Source: Lineus longissimus (taxonomy: Eukaryota > Nemertea > Pilidiophora > Heteronemertea > Lineidae). Taken from it: DNA of 64,000 nucleotides. Below the pieces are notes generated by a model. The model searched no databases, was not told where the DNA came from, and saw only the letters and a list, made by a program, of their open reading frames with translations. The position numbers and the translations under genes are program-made. Location of the stretch: NCBI RefSeq assembly GCF_910592395.1, contig NC_088319.1, positions 994,001 to 1,058,000 on the forward strand, written 5' to 3'. Shown here piece by piece: positions 63,601 through 64,000 of the stretch. Every line of letters starts with the position of its first letter. Position 1 is the stretch's first letter.

Positions 63601-64000
63601 TCCGATTCTCATATTTTTAAGGTTCAAGCATTCTACAGGAACACAAGGACAGCGGATCTTGGATTTTCATGGACTTAGGGATGACTTAATGGTATACAAC
63701 AGGTATACAAGCCAGGTGAAGGTTGCACTTGCAGATCTTGGAAATGGACTCAGGATGACCATGAATGACCCACCAGAGGTGGAGAGCCAACCGGCATGAT
63801 TTAAGACATCTTGATAGGCATCACTATAAATGCATCATTTCCGATTCTCATATTTTTAAGGTTCAAGCATTCTACAGGAACACAAGGACAGCGGATCTTG
63901 GATTTTCATGGACTTGGGGATGACTTAATGGTATACAACAGGTATACAAGCCAGGTGAAGGTTGCACTTGCAGATCTTGGAATTGGACTCGGGATGACCA
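51585..64000. repeat. 239-bp satellite DNA array, about 52 monomers, continues past window
   Basis: Head-to-tail monomers at 239-bp spacing (51602, 51841, 52080 and so on). Shared words include CACTATAAATGCATCATTTC, GGACAGCGGATCTTGGATTT, GGTATACAACAGGTATACAA and CACCAGAGGTGGAGAGCCAA. Identity between monomers is very high. Length variants exist: about 236 bp with CTACAAAGGACAGC plus a GCAT insertion, and 245 bp with an ATAATTATAAATG insertion. Each monomer has a 75-codon open frame with no ATG start, and 239 is not a multiple of three, so coding is unlikely. Confidence 0.97.

Noticed and set aside
51602-63799. Series of 75-residue open frames, one per satellite monomer
   Set aside because: They begin at TTG or CTG codons and not ATG, stop in every monomer, and the 239-bp unit breaks the frame between monomers. 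They reflect sequence identity of a satellite, not a gene family.
51585-64000. CRISPR-like or hammerhead-bearing satellite
   Set aside because: The monomers are fully repeated without unique spacers, and neither CTGATGA nor GAAAC occurs in either strand of the consensus monomer.

Overview
The window is animal nuclear DNA: one very large multi-exon gene on the minus strand, surrounded and interrupted by many dispersed and tandem repeats. The gene is perlecan (HSPG2 / UNC-52 / Trol family), the basement-membrane heparan sulfate proteoglycan core protein. The C-terminal layout LG1-EGF-EGF-LG2-EGF-EGF-LG3 is the diagnostic domain V (endorepellin) arrangement. The species cannot be fixed from sequence alone. 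About 1 kb introns, frequent AGGCCTAC and TACATGTA words and the repeat mix suggest a marine invertebrate, perhaps an echinoderm or another invertebrate deuterostome. That placement is inference.

I resolved 47 coding exons between 45757 (5' side, laminin-type EGF) and the stop codon at 2373. Every one has AG/GT boundaries read on the minus strand. Their lengths sum to 8419 bases, which after one leading partial-codon base is exactly 2806 codons including the stop, so the reading frame is continuous through all junctions. Order from N to C: one laminin-EGF piece (end of domain III); nine Ig domains (45.0-34.6 kb); seven single-exon LDL-receptor class A repeats (33.7-29.4 kb); ten more Ig domains (28.9-13.0 kb); then domain V (12.6-2.4 kb). 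The N-terminus (SEA and the remaining laminin part) lies beyond the right edge. An LDLa cluster inside the Ig array is not the textbook perlecan order, where LDLa repeats are N-terminal. The Ig array also carries a three-exon, two-Ig cassette repeated three times in tandem (22.2-28.9 kb), with an older diverged copy at 35.4-37.4 kb.

Right of 45.76 kb no further perlecan exon is visible. That stretch holds a nuclear-receptor-site-bearing repeat (45.98-46.6 kb), a LINE 3' end (46.9-47.3 kb), locally duplicated sequence (48.2-50.4 kb), an unidentified ORF (50.8-51.4 kb) and a 239-bp satellite array. The array begins at 51.3-51.6 kb and runs off the window end with about 52 monomers and higher-order structure. 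If the upstream perlecan exons lie beyond it, the satellite sits inside an intron of at least 18 kb.

The introns hold tRNA-derived and 5S-rRNA-like SINE fragments, Tc1/mariner-like and piggyBac-like MITEs, long fold-backs (one with a hammerhead-ribozyme-like core at 24.2 kb), and minisatellites with units of 23, 24, 42, 63, about 101 and 177 bp. Left of 1.66 kb nothing is recognisable.
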